Shown: positions 43,613 through 52,148 of the stretch, one piece after another | Position numbering within the stretch: position 1 is the first letter of the stretch | Layout of the letters: every line of letters starts with the position of its first letter | Assembly (NCBI GenBank): GCA_035762005.1 | Contig: DASTQA010000048.1 | Span: 52,203-116,202 of the forward strand | Reading direction: 5' to 3' | Source: JAIBJN01 sp035762005 | GTDB taxonomy: Bacteria > Actinomycetota > Thermoleophilia > Gaiellales > Gaiellaceae | Length of the DNA stretch: 64,000 bases | Notes under the pieces: generated by a model | Database searches by the model: none | What the model saw: the letters and a program-made list of their open reading frames with translations, nothing else | Told to the model about the DNA's origin: nothing | Position numbers and translations under genes: made by a program

Positions 43613-44197
43613 GTGCCCGTGTCCGCCGACGACATCTCCGAGCGCTACCTCAAGAAGGCCATCGCCGAGATCAACGAGCTCGGCCACGAGATCGCGCAGG
43701 CGGCCGGCCCCGAGCGCGTGCCGGTCCTCGGCTCCGGCCACCCTCTCGGCGACGTCTTCCTGCTCAAGGCCGCGCCGCAGACGGCGGAGCTCCACGAGGG
43801 CGTGGCGTTCTTCGGCCGGGCCGGCCAGGCGATCCTGAAGTCGATCCAGCGCCTCCGCGTCGACCCGATGGCGATCTACGGGACGAACTGCGTGAAGTTC
43901 GAGGGCGCGGACGAGGAGGACCAGCAGCGCTGGCTCGCCCGCGAGCTGCACGTCGTGCAGCCGAAGATCGTCGTCGTCATGGGGCAAGATGCGCGGGCAT
44001 GCCTGAACGCCGTCAGGTTCCCGCTCGCAGCGGAGGTCGAGGACCGGCCGGGGGAGATGCAGCGCCTGACGCCGACGATCGACGCCCTCCTGACGCCGGA
44101 CGTCGACGCCTCGCTCGACGACGCGCGCTCGAAGCGCGCCTTCTGGGAGGCGTTCAAGGCGCTCGGACCCTGGTGGTCCGAGCTGCCGCCGTACTAG
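43613..44197 (+). CDS. Uracil-DNA-glycosylase-superfamily protein
   Basis: 194 residues. The segment LKAAPQTAELHEGVAFFGRAGQAILKSI corresponds to the uracil-binding motif region of family 4/5 UDGs (GEAPG...GRPFVGRAG), and YGTNCVKFEGA to the NxVKC strand. The usual acidic/Gly-Pro pair is changed to AAPQ and the four iron-sulfur cysteines are absent, so it may be a divergent or non-canonical member. GTG 43613. The downstream membrane gene overlaps its 3' end by 25 bases. Confidence 0.75.
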   Translation: MPVSADDISERYLKKAIAEINELGHEIAQAAGPERVPVLGSGHPLGDVFLLKAAPQTAELHEGVAFFGRAGQAILKSIQRLRVDPMAIYGTNCVKFEGADEEDQQRWLARELHVVQPKIVVVMGQDARACLNAVRFPLAAEVEDRPGEMQRLTPTIDALLTPDVDASLDDARSKRAFWEAFKALGPWWSELPPY

Positions 44198-45630
44198 CCG
44201 TCCTCACGGCTCTCGCCGTCTACTACGCGCTCTCCGAGTCGCTGCCCGACCTGCGCGTCTGGGGCGACGTCGCCTTCGTCGGGCTCGTGCTCATGCCGGC
44301 GTTCTTCTCCCTCACGCGACTCGGGCTCCCGTTCTGGCGCGCCGCCCCGCCGAGCGCGCTCGCGGGGGCCGTCGTCGCGCTCGTCCTCCTCGCCGTCGCG
44401 TTCGCGGCGACGGGGCTCGACGTCGCAGCGAACTTCACGAAGTTCGCCGCGGTCACGGTCGCCGGCTGGTGGTTCCTCGCCTTCTTCGAGGCGGTGAGCT
44501 GGGTCCTGCTCGTCGCGCTCCTGATCGTGCCCGTCGACATCTACTCCGTCTTCCGCGGGCCGACGAAGGTCATCGTCGAGCAGCAGCCGCAGGTCTTCGA
44601 CGCGCTCTCGATCGCGTTCCCGCTGCCGGGCGAGCACAACTCGGCGCAGCTCGGGCTCCCGGACGTCCTCTTCTTCGCCCTCTTCCTCGGCGCGACCGTC
44701 CGGTTCGGCCTCCGCACCCGGGCGACGTGGGTGCTGATGACGCTCTCCTTCGGGCTGACCCTGGCGCTCGCCGTGGCCTTCGAGATCGGCGGACTGCCCG
44801 CGCTCCCGCTCCTCTCGGCGGCATTCGTCCTCGCGAACGCGGATCGCATCTGGCTGCAGCTCCGCGGCGTCCGGGTGGCGGCGCTCTACGACGTCCACGG
44901 GAACCTCCCCGCGCTCGAGGCGACGCTCGCCGCGGTCGAGCGCGCCGGCGCCGACGTCGTCCTCGTCGGCGGCGACGTCGCCGCCGGGCCGATGCCGGCC
45001 GAGTGCCTCGAGCGGCTCCGGGCTCTCGGCGACCGTGTCCTCTTCGTCCGGGGGAACGGCGACCGCGAGCTGGGCGCCGCCCAGCCGGGCGCAGACGGCG
45101 ACGATCTTTGGGCGAGGCGGACGCGCTGGGCGGCCGAGCGGCTGGACGCCGAGCAGCGCGCCTTCCTCGCGGGGCTGCCGGAGAGGCAGTCCCTGCGCGC
45201 GCGAGGCGTCGGCCGCGTGCTCTTCTGCCACGGCTCGCCGCGAAGCGACGAGGAGATCCTGACGGTCCTGACGCCGGCCGACCGCGTGGAGCCCGCGCTC
45301 GCGGGCGTGACGGAGCGCGTCGTCGTCTGCGGCCACACGCACGTCCAGTTCGAGCGCGACGTGGCCGGCAAGCGACTCGTCAACGCGGGGAGTGTCGGGC
45401 TGCCGTACGAGGGCAGCCCCGGTGCCTACTGGGCGCTCCTGGGCCCGGAAATCGAGCTCCGCCGCACGCCGTACGACGCCGAGGCGGCGGCGGCGGCGAT
45501 CCGCGCGACCGGCTTCCCCGGCGCCGAGGACTTCGTCGCCGAGAACGTCCTCACGACCCCGGGTGCCGCCGAGGCCGTGGAGCACTTCGAGCGCCTCGCC
45601 GCGAACGTCGCCGGCGCCGCCGGCCGCTGA
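44173..45630 (+). CDS. Presenilin-like membrane domain fused to a YfcE-type metallophosphoesterase
   Basis: One frame of 485 residues. Residues 1-230 form about seven membrane helices with three motifs of the presenilin/SPP (A22) aspartyl-protease fold: VDIYSVFRGP (D122, the YD position), GLPD (D164, the GxGD position with Pro) and GLPALPLL (PAL motif). Residues 232-485 are a calcineurin-like phosphoesterase of the MJ0936/YfcE type: YDVHGN, GGDV, GNGDRE, CHGSP and GHTH. No stop separates them, and the phosphoesterase lacks a good start of its own. GTG 44173 overlaps the preceding gene. Protease activity is inferred. Confidence 0.75.
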   Translation: MVRAAAVLAVLTALAVYYALSESLPDLRVWGDVAFVGLVLMPAFFSLTRLGLPFWRAAPPSALAGAVVALVLLAVAFAATGLDVAANFTKFAAVTVAGWWFLAFFEAVSWVLLVALLIVPVDIYSVFRGPTKVIVEQQPQVFDALSIAFPLPGEHNSAQLGLPDVLFFALFLGATVRFGLRTRATWVLMTLSFGLTLALAVAFEIGGLPALPLLSAAFVLANADRIWLQLRGVRVAALYDVHGNLPALEATLAAVERAGADVVLVGGDVAAGPMPAECLERLRALGDRVLFVRGNGDRELGAAQPGADGDDLWARRTRWAAERLDAEQRAFLAGLPERQSLRARGVGRVLFCHGSPRSDEEILTVLTPADRVEPALAGVTERVVVCGHTHVQFERDVAGKRLVNAGSVGLPYEGSPGAYWALLGPEIELRRTPYDAEAAAAAIRATGFPGAEDFVAENVLTTPGAAEAVEHFERLAANVAGAAGR

Positions 45631-45676
45631 GCGCCACGCGCCGGCCGCCCGTCCTCGGTGCGCCCGGGAGCCGGCG

Positions 45677-45697
45677 CTCGTGTTTCACCGGCACGAG
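45677..45697. repeat. CTCGTG hairpin family, copy 4
   Basis: CTCGTG-TTTCACCGG-CACGAG, a perfect 6-bp stem. It forms an inverted pair with copy 5, 64 bases further on, in the intergenic space after the phosphoesterase fusion gene. Confidence 0.7.
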
Positions 45698-45761
45698 CCG
45701 CCGGCCAGGTCCACCGGGGGCAGGGCGGGCCGGCGGGAAGCGGCCTCGAGCCCCCCGGGGG

Positions 45762-45783
45762 CTTCGTGCGCGTGAAGCACGAG
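45762..45783. repeat. CTCGTG hairpin family, copy 5
   Basis: CTTCGTG-CGCGTGAAG-CACGAG, followed by CTC; the family sequence in the opposite orientation to copy 4. Confidence 0.65.
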
Positions 45784-45816
45784 CTCCGCGGGCCCCGACG
45801 ACGAGCCGCCGGCGGA

Positions 45817-46335
45817 TCAGGCGCGCCAGGGGAAGAGCGCAGGGGCGCGCGGCTCGTCGAGCCCGCCCGCGTAGACCTCGGCCGCGCGCAGGGGCACGGC
45901 TTCGGGATCGCGGAGGGCGACCGCGAGCGGCTCGACCAGGTGGGCCGTGTGGTCGCCGCAGTCGAGCGAGCCGAGCACGCGGCCCTCGAGCCAGCCGAGC
46001 GCCTCGGCGAGGAGCGGCGCGCCCGTCTCCCCCGCCTCCCAGGCGAGTCCCGCGAACTTGTCCGCGTCACGGCCGGAGCGGAAGCCGAACCGGCGCACCC
46101 ACTCCTCCTGACCGTGGGCAACCGGGTGCAGGGCGAGTCGTCCGCTCGCCTCGAGCAGCTCGTGCGTGAGGTTCTCGTGCGAGGTGAGGACGACGACCCG
46201 CGGCCGGTCGGCGTGGAGGCTGGCCGGGGTCACGTAGGTGACGATGCAGCCGGCGAGGCGTCCCTCGTGCGCCGTCGTCAGGACGCACACCGTCGTGTCC
46301 AGCCGGTCGAGAAACGGTGCGGCCGGGCTCCTCAC
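45817..46335 (-). CDS. Flavin reductase-like FMN-binding protein
   Basis: A 172-residue split-barrel flavoprotein. It has LDTTVCVLTTAHEGRLAGCIVTYVTPASLHADRPRVV (FMN-binding N-terminal half), ENLTHELLEASGRLALHPV and LDCGDHTAHLVEPLAV (the GDHTLFVGEV-like segment). GTG 46335 overlaps the stop of the rRNA methyltransferase gene (GTGA), so expression is coupled. It could supply reduced flavin or act on an unknown substrate. Confidence 0.88.
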   Translation of the reverse strand: MRSPAAPFLDRLDTTVCVLTTAHEGRLAGCIVTYVTPASLHADRPRVVVLTSHENLTHELLEASGRLALHPVAHGQEEWVRRFGFRSGRDADKFAGLAWEAGETGAPLLAEALGWLEGRVLGSLDCGDHTAHLVEPLAVALRDPEAVPLRAAEVYAGGLDEPRAPALFPWRA

Positions 46336-47699
46336 GACCTCGTGAAGAGGGCGACCGTCTCGACGTGCGGCGTGTGCGGGAACATGTCCACCGGGCGGGC
46401 GCGCTCGAGGCGGTAGCCGAAGTCCCGCACGAGCTCCTTCGCGTTCCCGGCGAGGGTCGTCGGGTTGCAGGAGACGTAGACGAGCCGGGGCGGCGCCAGC
46501 TCGCCGACTCGCCGGAGCGCCTTGCCCGAGAGCCCGGCGCGAGGGGGGTCGACGACGACGACGTCGGGCGGGCCGGCCCGGTCGCGGAGCTCCTCGAGGT
46601 CGCGCGCGACGTCGCCGGCGAAGAAGGCGGCGTTCGGGAGGCCGTTCAGCTGCGCGTTCTCGACCGCGCAGGCGACCGACTCCTCCGAGGACTCGATCCC
46701 CCACACCGTCAGCGCAGTGCGCGCAAGCGTCAGGCCGATCGTGCCCGTGCCGCAGTAGAGGTCGTAGACGGTCTCGTCCCCGGTGAGCCCCGCGTACTCG
46801 CCCGCGAGGGCGTAGAGCACCTCGCACATGGCCGTGTTCGTCTGCATGAAGGCGTTGGGCCGCAGGCGGAAGCGGAGCCCGAGGATCTCCTCCTCGATCG
46901 CCTCCTCGCCCCAGAGGAGGTCCGTGGGCAGGCTCGTCACCTCGGCGGGCGTGTCGTTGACCGCCCAGTGGACGGAGCGCACCTCGGGGAAGCGGCGCAG
47001 CGCCGTGACGAGGGACTCCCCGCCCGCGAGGTCGCCCGGCGCGGTGACGAGCACGACGAGGGCCTGGCCGGTGTTGCGCCCCTCGCGGACGACGAGGTGG
47101 CGGAGGTAGCCGTCCTGACGCTCCTGGTCGTAGGCGGGGAGGCCTTCGGCCCGCGCCCACCCCTTGACGGCCTCGCGGATCGCGTTGCCGAGGTCGGTCG
47201 TGAGCCAGCAGCGCTCGACGTCGAGCACCTCGTCCCAGCGGCCGGCCCTGTGGAAGCCGAGGCCGACCGTGCCGTCCTCGAGCGTCGTGAACGAGTACTC
47301 GAGCTTGTTGCGGTAGTGGAAGACCGACTCGGCCGGGACGGCGGGCTCGAGCGGGACGTCCCGGAGCCCTCCGATACGGGCGAGCGAGTCCGCGACCTGG
47401 CGCTCCTTCGCCTCGACCTGCGCCTCGTAGGCGAGGTCCTGGAAGCGGCAGCCCCCGCAGGCCGGGTAGTGCGTGCAGGGCGCGTCGACGCGCGGGGCGC
47501 CGGCCTCGACGACGGCGAGGGAGACCGCCTCGGCGTGGCTCCTTTTCACCTTGGTGACGCGGGCGCGGACGACGTCCCCCGGCAGGGCGCGGTTGACGAA
47601 GACGACGAAGCCGTTCAGGCGCGCGACGCCGCGGCCGCCGTAGGCGAGCGAGTCGATCCTGAGGTCGAGCTCCTGCTCGGGCTTGACGGGAGCTGCCAC
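46332..47699 (-). CDS. 23S rRNA (uracil-5-)-methyltransferase of the RlmD/RlmCD family
   Basis: SAM-dependent U5 methyltransferase. It has an N-terminal TRAM domain (RIDSLAYGGRGVARLNGFVVFV), an iron-sulfur cluster motif CTHYPACGGCRFQ, a SAM-binding YDLYCGTGTIGL near residue 308, DPPRAG, and the catalytic VSCNPTTLAGN. It is 455 residues. GTG 47699 follows TACGCT by six bases, predicting a leaderless message. Whether it modifies rRNA position U1939, U747 or a tRNA is not fixed by sequence. Confidence 0.93.
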   Translation of the reverse strand: MAAPVKPEQELDLRIDSLAYGGRGVARLNGFVVFVNRALPGDVVRARVTKVKRSHAEAVSLAVVEAGAPRVDAPCTHYPACGGCRFQDLAYEAQVEAKERQVADSLARIGGLRDVPLEPAVPAESVFHYRNKLEYSFTTLEDGTVGLGFHRAGRWDEVLDVERCWLTTDLGNAIREAVKGWARAEGLPAYDQERQDGYLRHLVVREGRNTGQALVVLVTAPGDLAGGESLVTALRRFPEVRSVHWAVNDTPAEVTSLPTDLLWGEEAIEEEILGLRFRLRPNAFMQTNTAMCEVLYALAGEYAGLTGDETVYDLYCGTGTIGLTLARTALTVWGIESSEESVACAVENAQLNGLPNAAFFAGDVARDLEELRDRAGPPDVVVVDPPRAGLSGKALRRVGELAPPRLVYVSCNPTTLAGNAKELVRDFGYRLERARPVDMFPHTPHVETVALFTRS

Positions 47700-47801
47700 C
47701 CGGAGAGCGTAGCCGTCACCGCGTGAGCGGGACTACGGGCTCGGGCGGGGGCGATCACGCCCGCTCGGCCGCCGGGCCGAGGGCGGCCGGCGCCCGCGTT
47801 C

Positions 47802-48200
47802 CTAGATCAGGGTGGAGACGTAGACCTTGCGGGACCGGGGCCCGTCGAACTCGCAGAAGAAGATGCCCTGGTAGGTCCCGAGGGCGAGGTCGCCGCCGCT
47901 GAGCGGCACGAGCACCTGGGGGCCGACGACCGAGGCGCGCAGGTGGGAAGGCGCGTTGGGGCCGTCGGCGTCGACGTGCTTCCACGGCCAGCCGTCCTCC
48001 ACGATCCGCTCGAGCGCCATCTCGAAGTCGGTGAGGAGGTCCGGGTCGATCTTCTCGTTGATGGCGACGCCGGCGGTCGTGTGCGGGACGTAGACGAGGG
48101 CGGCGCTCCCCTCCGCGTCGGAGCCGAGCGCAGAGCGCACCTCCGAGGTGATGTCGACGAGCTGTGTCGCGCGCTCCGTCCTGACCTGGATCTCCCGCAC
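47802..48200 (-). CDS. YjbQ-family (UPF0047) protein
   Basis: 132 residues matching the YjbQ fold throughout: TERATQLVDITSEV, VYVPHTTAGVAINEKIDPDLL, NAPSHLRASVVG, and LALGTYQGIFFCEFDGPR. Members show weak thiamine-phosphate-synthase activity in vitro; the real role is unknown. GTG 48200 follows TAGGAT by eight bases in a promoter shared with the divergent peptidase gene. Confidence 0.92.
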   Translation of the reverse strand: MREIQVRTERATQLVDITSEVRSALGSDAEGSAALVYVPHTTAGVAINEKIDPDLLTDFEMALERIVEDGWPWKHVDADGPNAPSHLRASVVGPQVLVPLSGGDLALGTYQGIFFCEFDGPRSRKVYVSTLI

Positions 48201-48222
48201 GGGCGGGTATCCTACGCGACCC
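48201..48222. promoter_or_regulatory. 22-bp divergent promoter (YjbQ / M3-like peptidase)
   Basis: Minus strand: TAGGAT (48214-48209), eight bases, GTG 48200. Plus strand: TATCCT (48208-48213), nine bases, ATG 48223. The hexamers overlap by five bases. Confidence 0.6.
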
Positions 48223-49713
48223 ATGGCGACCGCCCCCGCGAGGAGCCTCGACGCGTACCGCGACGAGGCCGACCGGTTCATCGCCGCCCTGGACGAGGAG
48301 TACTACCTCCACTACGCGGGCCACAAGGAGGCGTTCGAGCTCGAGCCGATCTACGAGCGCTTCGCCGACCTGACGACGCTCGCGGCCTGCTCGGGCCTCG
48401 CCGAAGCGGCCGCCTCGGGCGGCGCCGGCGAGGTCGAGCTCTGGCGCTTCGCCTGCGAGGGCTACCTCGGCAACCTGACCCAGTCCGAGGAGCAGGAGAT
48501 CGCCGGGCTCGAGGCCTCGCTCACCGCGTCGGTGGACGGCGAGGAGATCCCGTACCGGATGCTGCGTCCGACGGTCTCGAACGAGCCGGACCGCGCCCGG
48601 AGAGAACGCCTCGAGGCGGCACGGGCCGAACTGGCCGAGGAGCACCTGACGCCGCGCCACCTCGCGCTCGCCGAGAAGCGGCGAGACGGGACGCGCGCGC
48701 TCGGGGCACCGACCTACCGCGACCTCTACGAGCGCTTCGGCTTCCCGCTCGCCGGGGTCGCCGCCCAGTGCCGCACCTTCCTCGACGAGACCGAGGACCT
48801 CTACGTCGCCGCGTTCGACCGGCTCCTCCTCCGGCGCGTGCAGGTGCCGCTCGCCGAGGCGCGCCGGCACGACGTCCTCCGCGCCTTCCGGGCGAGCGAC
48901 TGGGACGACGCCTTCCCGGCCGAGCGGATGGTGCCCGCGCTCGAGTGGACGCTCGCGGGCCTCGGCATCGACTTGCGGGCCCAGGAGAACGTCCACCTCG
49001 ACATCGAGCCGCGCCCGAGCAAGAGCCCGCGCGCCTTCTGCGCGCCGATCGAGGTCCCCGGCCGGGTGATGCTCGTCATCCAGCCGATGGGCGGGCCCGA
49101 CGACTGGCACGCGTTCTTCCACGAGGCGGGGCACACCGAGCACTTCGCTCACGTCTCGCCCGACCTCCCGGTCGAGTTCCGGCGCCTCGGCGACAACTCC
49201 GTCACAGAGGGCTGGGCGATGCTCGTCGAGCACCTCGTCGACGATCCGGCCTGGCTCTCGCGCCGACTCGACTTCGCGCGGCCAGAGGACTTCTCCGCCG
49301 AGGCCGCCGTCGGGCTCCTCTACTCGGTGCGGCGCTACGCCGCCAAGCTCCTCTACGAGCTCGAGCTCCACGGCGACGTCGAGCCGGAGTCGATGCGCCC
49401 CCGCTACGTCGAGCTCCTGCACGAGGCGACGAAGGTGGAGCCGACCCCGGCGGACTACCTCGCCGACGTCGACCCGGGCTTCTACTCGACGTGCTACCTC
49501 CGCGCCTGGGCGCTCCACGCGCAGCTCGAGTCGTTCCTCCGCGCGGAGTTCGGGCGAGCGTGGTTCACCCGGCGGGAGGCGGGCTCGCTCCTCGCCGAGC
49601 TCTGGCGCGAGGGACAGCGGATGACGGGTGCCGAGCTGCTGGCGGAGGTGGCCGGAGCCGAGCTCGACCTGGCCGCGGTGGGCGAGCGACTACGCGAGGA
49701 GGTCTCCGCATGA
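48223..49713 (+). CDS. M3-like zinc metallopeptidase (gluzincin)
   Basis: 496 residues. The zinc site is HEAGH (300-304), with a downstream glutamate ligand in SVTEGWAMLVEH. The mostly helical sequence is like oligopeptidase F/M3 enzymes. No signal peptide, so a cytosolic peptidase is likely. The stop overlaps the start of the P-loop gene (ATGA), which makes the pair translationally coupled. The substrate is unknown. Confidence 0.85.
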   Translation: MATAPARSLDAYRDEADRFIAALDEEYYLHYAGHKEAFELEPIYERFADLTTLAACSGLAEAAASGGAGEVELWRFACEGYLGNLTQSEEQEIAGLEASLTASVDGEEIPYRMLRPTVSNEPDRARRERLEAARAELAEEHLTPRHLALAEKRRDGTRALGAPTYRDLYERFGFPLAGVAAQCRTFLDETEDLYVAAFDRLLLRRVQVPLAEARRHDVLRAFRASDWDDAFPAERMVPALEWTLAGLGIDLRAQENVHLDIEPRPSKSPRAFCAPIEVPGRVMLVIQPMGGPDDWHAFFHEAGHTEHFAHVSPDLPVEFRRLGDNSVTEGWAMLVEHLVDDPAWLSRRLDFARPEDFSAEAAVGLLYSVRRYAAKLLYELELHGDVEPESMRPRYVELLHEATKVEPTPADYLADVDPGFYSTCYLRAWALHAQLESFLRAEFGRAWFTRREAGSLLAELWREGQRMTGAELLAEVAGAELDLAAVGERLREEVSA

Positions 49714-51050
49714 GGAGGATCGTCATCGCCGGCGCGGCCGGCCGCGACTTCCACAACTTCAACGTCGTCTACCGCGACCGCGGCGACGTCGAGGTGGTCG
49801 CGTTCACCGCGACTCAGATCCCGGACATCGAGGGCCGGAGCTACCCGCCCGAGCTGGCCGGCGAGCGCTATCCGGCGGGCATCCCGATCGTCGCCGAGGA
49901 GGAGCTCGCGGACCTCGTGCGGCGCGAGCGGATCGACGAGGTCGTCTTCGCCTACTCCGACGTCACGCACGAGCACGTCATGCACGTCGGCTCCCTCGCC
50001 ATGGCGGCGGGCGCCGACTACGCGCTCCTCGGGCCGCGCTCGACGATGATTCCCTCGCGGAGGCCGGTCGTGGCGGTCTGCGCGGTCCGGACCGGCTCCG
50101 GCAAGAGCCAGACGACCCGCCACGTCGCGGCCCTCCTCCGCGAGGCGGGCAAGCGCGTCGCGGTCCTGCGGCACCCGATGCCGTACGGCGACCTGACGAA
50201 GCAGGCGGTCCAGCGGTTCGAGCGCTACGAGGACCTCGACGCGGCGGAGTGCACGATCGAGGAGCGCGAGGAGTACGAGCCCCACCTCGCCGAGGGCAAC
50301 CTCGTCTTCGCAGGCATCGACTACGGGGCCATCCTCGCGCGGGCCGAGGAGGAAGCGGACGTGGTCGTCTGGGACGGAGGCAACAACGACACGCCGTTCA
50401 TCGCCCCGGACCTGCACGTCGTCGTGTGCGACCCGCACCGGCCCGGGCACGAGCTCCGCTACCACCCGGGCGAGACAAACCTCCGCATGGCCGACGTCTG
50501 CCTCGTCAACAAGGTCGACACGGCCCCCGCCGAGGGCGTCGAGGCGGTGCTCGACGCGGTACGCCGCGTCAACCCCGGCGCCCAGGTCGTGCGCGCGGCC
50601 TCGCCCTTCCACGTCGAGGGCGGACGCGCCGACGAGATCCGCGGCAAGCGCGTCCTCGCGATCGAGGACGGCCCGACGCTCACCCACGGCGAGATGACCT
50701 ACGGCGCCGCCGTCCTCGCCGCGAAGCAGCACGGCGCGGCGACGCTCGTCGACCCGAGGCCGTTCGCCGTCGGCTCGATCGAGCGGACCTTCGCCGCGTA
50801 CCCGCACGTACGCGACCTCCTCCCCGCGATGGGCTACGGACGGGCGCAGATCGAGGAGCTGCGCGAGACGATCGCCCGCTCGGACGCCGACCTCGTCCTG
50901 ATCGGAACCCCGATCGACCTGCGTCGCGTCGTGGACATGGACAAGCCCGCGCTGCGCGTGACCTACCGGCTGGAGGAGCTGGGCGAGCCGACCCTGCGCT
51001 CGCTCCTCCAGGAGCGCGGCATCGTCGAGCCCGCCGCAGCCGTCACGTAG
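49710..51050 (+). CDS. Cyclic 2,3-diphosphoglycerate synthetase-like P-loop protein
   Basis: 446 residues, homologous in architecture to the archaeal cyclic-2,3-diphosphoglycerate synthetase family. A Rossmann-like N-terminal domain (IVIAGAAGRDFHNFNVVYRD) is followed by a P-loop VRTGSGKSQTTRHVA around residues 126-140, VVWDGGNNDTPF and CLVNKVDTAP. A strong GAGGAGG precedes ATG 49710. The next plus-strand genes are carbamate kinase and, beyond Hsp20, ornithine carbamoyltransferase. The real reaction in this organism is unknown; the archaeal activity should not be assumed. Confidence 0.85.
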   Translation: MRRIVIAGAAGRDFHNFNVVYRDRGDVEVVAFTATQIPDIEGRSYPPELAGERYPAGIPIVAEEELADLVRRERIDEVVFAYSDVTHEHVMHVGSLAMAAGADYALLGPRSTMIPSRRPVVAVCAVRTGSGKSQTTRHVAALLREAGKRVAVLRHPMPYGDLTKQAVQRFERYEDLDAAECTIEEREEYEPHLAEGNLVFAGIDYGAILARAEEEADVVVWDGGNNDTPFIAPDLHVVVCDPHRPGHELRYHPGETNLRMADVCLVNKVDTAPAEGVEAVLDAVRRVNPGAQVVRAASPFHVEGGRADEIRGKRVLAIEDGPTLTHGEMTYGAAVLAAKQHGAATLVDPRPFAVGSIERTFAAYPHVRDLLPAMGYGRAQIEELRETIARSDADLVLIGTPIDLRRVVDMDKPALRVTYRLEELGEPTLRSLLQERGIVEPAAAVT

Positions 51051-51091
51051 GCAGCTGTCCTCGGGCACCAGGCACGTCCCCGGGACGATCG

Positions 51092-51113
51092 CTCGTGTTT
51101 CACGCGCACAAAG
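51092..51113. repeat. CTCGTG hairpin family, copy 6
   Basis: CTCGTG-TTTCACGCG-CACAAAG; imperfect distal arm. Inverted partner of copy 7, with 73 bases between. Confidence 0.6.
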
Positions 51114-51186
51114 AGGAGCGCCGCCCGGCAGCCCCGAAGAGAGCGCCCTCATGAGACGCGAGGACGGCGACGAGAGGCGTTCGGCT

Positions 51187-51207
51187 CTTGTGTGGGTGAA
51201 ACACGAG
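51187..51207. repeat. CTCGTG hairpin family, copy 7
   Basis: CTTGTG-TGGGTGAAA-CACGAG then CTC; the stem keeps pairing through one G-U. It lies 18 bases before the carbamate kinase start. Confidence 0.65.
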
Positions 51208-51224
51208 CTCCCGCGGGCGGGCGC

Positions 51225-52139
51225 GTGCTGACCGTCGTCGCGCTCGGGGGGAATGCGCTCCTGGGGACGGGCGAGCGCGGGACGGCGGCCGAGCACCGGG
51301 CGAACCTCGCCCGGACCTTCGCCGCGATCCGGCCGCTCCTCGAGGGCGAGGTCGTCCTCACGCACGGGAACGGCCCCCAGGTCGGCAACGAGCTCCTGCG
51401 CCAGGAGCTCGCCGCCGCCGAGGCGCCGCAGCTTCCCCTCTGGGTCGCGGTGGCGCAGACGCAGGCCGAGATCGGCACGCTCATGGCGGCCGAGCTGCTC
51501 CCGGTCGCCGGCCGCCCCGTCGCCGTCCTCGCCACCCACGTCGTCGTCGACGCCGACGATCCCGCCTTCGCGAACCCGACGAAGCCGATCGGCCCGCACT
51601 ACGACGGCGGCCGCGCGCGCGACCTCGAGCGCGACCGGGGCTGGACGCTCCGGGAGGACGCGGGCAGAGGCTGGCGCCGCGTCGTCCCCTCACCGCGGCC
51701 GCTCGAGATCCTCGAGCTGGCCGCCGTGCGGACGCTGCTCGGCGCCGGCCAAGTCGTCGTCGCCGTCGGCGGGGGCGGCATCCCGGTCGTCCGGCGCGAG
51801 CACGGCCTCGACGGGATCGACGCCGTCATCGACAAGGACCACGCCTCGGCGCTCCTGGCCACGGGCCTCGGGGCCGAGCGCCTCGTGCTCCTGACGCAGG
51901 TCCCCGTCGTCTACCGGCGCTTCGGCAAGGGTCGTGAGCCGGCCGACCCCATCGCGGAGCTGCGGCCCGACCGCGACGCAGCGCTCCTCGCGGAGCTGCC
52001 CGCCGGGAGCATGCGGCCCAAGGTCGAGGCCGCCTTCGCGTTCGTCGGGGCGAGCGGCGGGGAGGCGCTGATCACGAGCGCGGAGGCCCTCAGGAACGGC
52101 GAAGCCGGGACGAGAGTCGTCCCGGCTTCGGGCTCGTAG
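51225..52139 (+). CDS. arcC: Carbamate kinase
   Basis: Interconverts carbamoyl phosphate + ADP and carbamate/ammonia/CO2 + ATP. It has VVALGGNALLG at the N-terminus, LTHGNGPQVGNELLRQE, VAVGGGGIPVV, DKDHASALLA and SMRPKVEAAFAF, all family signatures. GTG 51225 gives 304 residues; a GTG at 51192 inside hairpin copy 7 is an alternative. The last 13 codons encode a perfect terminator-like hairpin. The nearby argF suggests carbamoyl-phosphate metabolism. Confidence 0.94.
   Translation: MLTVVALGGNALLGTGERGTAAEHRANLARTFAAIRPLLEGEVVLTHGNGPQVGNELLRQELAAAEAPQLPLWVAVAQTQAEIGTLMAAELLPVAGRPVAVLATHVVVDADDPAFANPTKPIGPHYDGGRARDLERDRGWTLREDAGRGWRRVVPSPRPLEILELAAVRTLLGAGQVVVAVGGGGIPVVRREHGLDGIDAVIDKDHASALLATGLGAERLVLLTQVPVVYRRFGKGREPADPIAELRPDRDAALLAELPAGSMRPKVEAAFAFVGASGGEALITSAEALRNGEAGTRVVPASGS
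52101..52129. terminator. 13-bp hairpin embedded in the 3' end of arcC
   Basis: GAAGCCGGGACGA-GAG-TCGTCCCGGCTTC: a perfect 13-bp stem with a 3-base loop. It ends ten bases before the arcC stop codon is completed and nineteen before the Hsp20 stop on the other strand, so it could serve both convergent genes. Confidence 0.6.
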
Positions 52140-52148
52140 CGGAGCGCG

